Shown here: one piece after another, positions 63,140 through 64,000 of the stretch
Position numbering within the stretch: the first letter of the stretch is position 1
How the letters are laid out: every line of letters starts with the position of its first letter
NCBI RefSeq assembly: GCF_024199795.1
Contig: NZ_JANADK010000001.1
Coordinates: forward strand, 7,874,001-7,938,000
Direction: 5' to 3'
Origin: Bradyrhizobium sp. CCGB01
Lineage (GTDB): Bacteria > Pseudomonadota > Alphaproteobacteria > Rhizobiales > Xanthobacteraceae
DNA: 64,000 nucleotides
The notes under the pieces: generated by a model
Seen by the model: the letters and a program-made list of their open reading frames with translations, nothing else
The model's database searches: none
What the model was told of the DNA's origin: nothing
Translations under genes and position numbers: made by a program

Positions 63140-63799
63140 TCAGGAAACCAAGGCGGCCAATTTCTTCAGCCCGCGGTGGATATTGATCTTGACCAGAGCC
63201 GCCGATTGGCCAGTCGCGCCGGACGCTCGCGCGATGCTAAGGCCATTGAGCTTCACGAGACGGATCACGCTCTCTTGAGAGGGCTTCAACCGGCCAAGCA
63301 ACTGGTCCAGCGCAGCGGCGCTGATCGCAGCACCCTCATGGTCTTCGATTGCGATTTCCTCGTCGAGTGCGAGGACATTGTATCGAGATGCATCGCGAAC
63401 GCGATCGACCCATTTGTAGTGGGCAATCGCCGTGATCCAGGCACCAAAGGGCCTCGAGGGCGAAAACGTGTGGCGTTTGGCATGAACGGCCAAAAGCACT
63501 TCCTGCCGTGCATCTTCGGCGGCGGGGTGCGGCAGCCGACGCGCGTAGTACGCACGCAACCATAGGTTCAACTCCCGGAGCAATTGCTCATATGCAACTT
63601 CATCTCCTGATTGTGCCGCGAGCATGAGCCTTCCCCATCGCTCCGAACAATCGTTCCATCGCTCCCAGCGGGCCGTCCTCCGGCGATCATTTCGCAACGG
63701 AGCCGTGTCCGTCCGAATTGGTTGAAGCCGCGATTCGCCGCCATCGGGCGGTTGCGCAGCGCTGGCGGACGATCTGTCATCGCTGGAAAGTGCTTTCAT
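63140..63799 (-). CDS. ECF-type RNA polymerase sigma factor
   Basis: 219 residues. After a 60-residue polar N-terminus, region 2 reads YEQLLRELNLWLRAYYARRL, AAEDARQEVLLAVHAKRHTF, FGAWITAIAHYKWVDRVRD; region 4 reads LLGRLKPSQESVIRLVKLNG, ATGQSAALVKINIHRGLKKL. This fits ECF sigma factors. Its ATG at 63799 overlaps the stop of the upstream receiver gene (ATGA). No anti-sigma gene is in the window. It may direct transcription of egtD. Confidence 0.9.
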   Translation of the reverse strand: MKALSSDDRSSASAAQPPDGGESRLQPIRTDTAPLRNDRRRTARWERWNDCSERWGRLMLAAQSGDEVAYEQLLRELNLWLRAYYARRLPHPAAEDARQEVLLAVHAKRHTFSPSRPFGAWITAIAHYKWVDRVRDASRYNVLALDEEIAIEDHEGAAISAAALDQLLGRLKPSQESVIRLVKLNGLSIARASGATGQSAALVKINIHRGLKKLAALVS

Positions 63800-64000
63800 C
63801 CTCGAAGACTCCTGTCGAGACATTCAAGCAGCACACTTGTTTCGAACGGCTTTCTGAGAAGGCAGAATGCGCCGATCGACATGGCCTCCTCGTCTAGCTG
63901 CTTGTGAGGAAGTGCAGTGATGAGAATCACCGGCGCTCCGACCTTCTGCTCCTGAAGCTCACGAACGAGATTGAGCCCGCCCATCCCCGGCATGTGAACG
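63796..64000 (-). CDS. Response-regulator receiver protein (C-terminal part, runs off the window)
   Basis: The last 67 residues of a receiver domain: HMPGMGGLNLVRELQEQKVG, APVILITALPHK, and FCLLRKPFETSVLLECLDRS with the conserved Lys (K in RKPF). The phospho-Asp is just outside the window. The stop overlaps the sigma factor start, so both are translated together. No output domain follows, so it is a single-domain or N-terminally extended regulator. Confidence 0.85.
   Translation of the reverse strand, partial: VHMPGMGGLNLVRELQEQKVGAPVILITALPHKQLDEEAMSIGAFCLLRKPFETSVLLECLDRSLRG

Overview
The window looks like chromosomal DNA of an alphaproteobacterium of the Bradyrhizobium / Nitrobacteraceae type. 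This rests on the high-GC coding style, the rhizobial flagellar gene order (motA divergent from a DUF1217 gene, flgF and fliI), a matPQMAB-type malonate operon, Porin_2-type porin, and many dispersed intergenic repeats of the kind that litter Bradyrhizobium genomes. The assignment is an inference; there is no rRNA or complete tRNA here to confirm it.

Layout. 1-3302: end of a flagellar cluster (motA, DUF1217, flgF, fliI). 3303-8970: a gene-poor, repeat-rich stretch holding an unusual Cys-rich MarR regulator, a large outer-membrane porin on the minus strand with a strong terminator, a candidate small RNA and a second MarR gene. 8970-16047: an alpha/beta-hydrolase-like protein that lacks its nucleophile, a ketopantoate-reductase-like protein, a YkgJ Cys-cluster protein followed by a HerA-like ATPase, and a NiCoT nickel/cobalt permease. 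16142-24096: a long minus-strand run coding for an NlpA/MetQ-type binding protein, an FMN luciferase-like monooxygenase, two carboxymuconolactone-decarboxylase (CMD) proteins and a branched-chain-type ABC transporter whose binding-protein gene carries an in-frame stop. 24349-26535: MATE exporter and divergent TetR with a clear operator. 26583-33265: GntR regulator, TRAP transporter, malonyl-CoA decarboxylase and malonyl-CoA synthetase, a complete malonate uptake and use pathway.

33322-38384: a repeat-containing hypothetical protein, an orphan oligopeptide-type binding protein, DUF2934 proteins, a LysR/tautomerase divergent pair, and two overlapping very small genes. 38590-43103: lower-GC accessory region, bordered by a long repeat and possibly by a tRNA-3'-end-like fragment, with an HhH-glycosylase-like protein, a protein with a C-terminal nucleoside-deoxyribosyltransferase/TIR-like domain behind winged-helix-like segments, a three-helix membrane protein, a GIY-YIG-like protein and a decayed exonuclease-like fragment. 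This is the best candidate for an undescribed (defence-like) system.

43307-49629: small secreted-type proteins (including VirK family), a chorismate mutase and a urease operon ureDABCFG that lacks ureE. 49741-52293: a beta-propeller protein co-directional with two cytochrome P460 genes. 52545-53500: remains of two amidase genes. 53637-57892: DUF6510 protein, an SDR / MDR / Asp-nucleophile hydrolase set with an AraC regulator. 58158-64000: signalling genes: a PAS/GAF histidine kinase with a FixJ-like regulator, a sensorless HWE-type kinase, a small secreted protein, the ergothioneine methyltransferase EgtD, an ECF sigma factor and the end of a receiver-domain protein translationally overlapping it.
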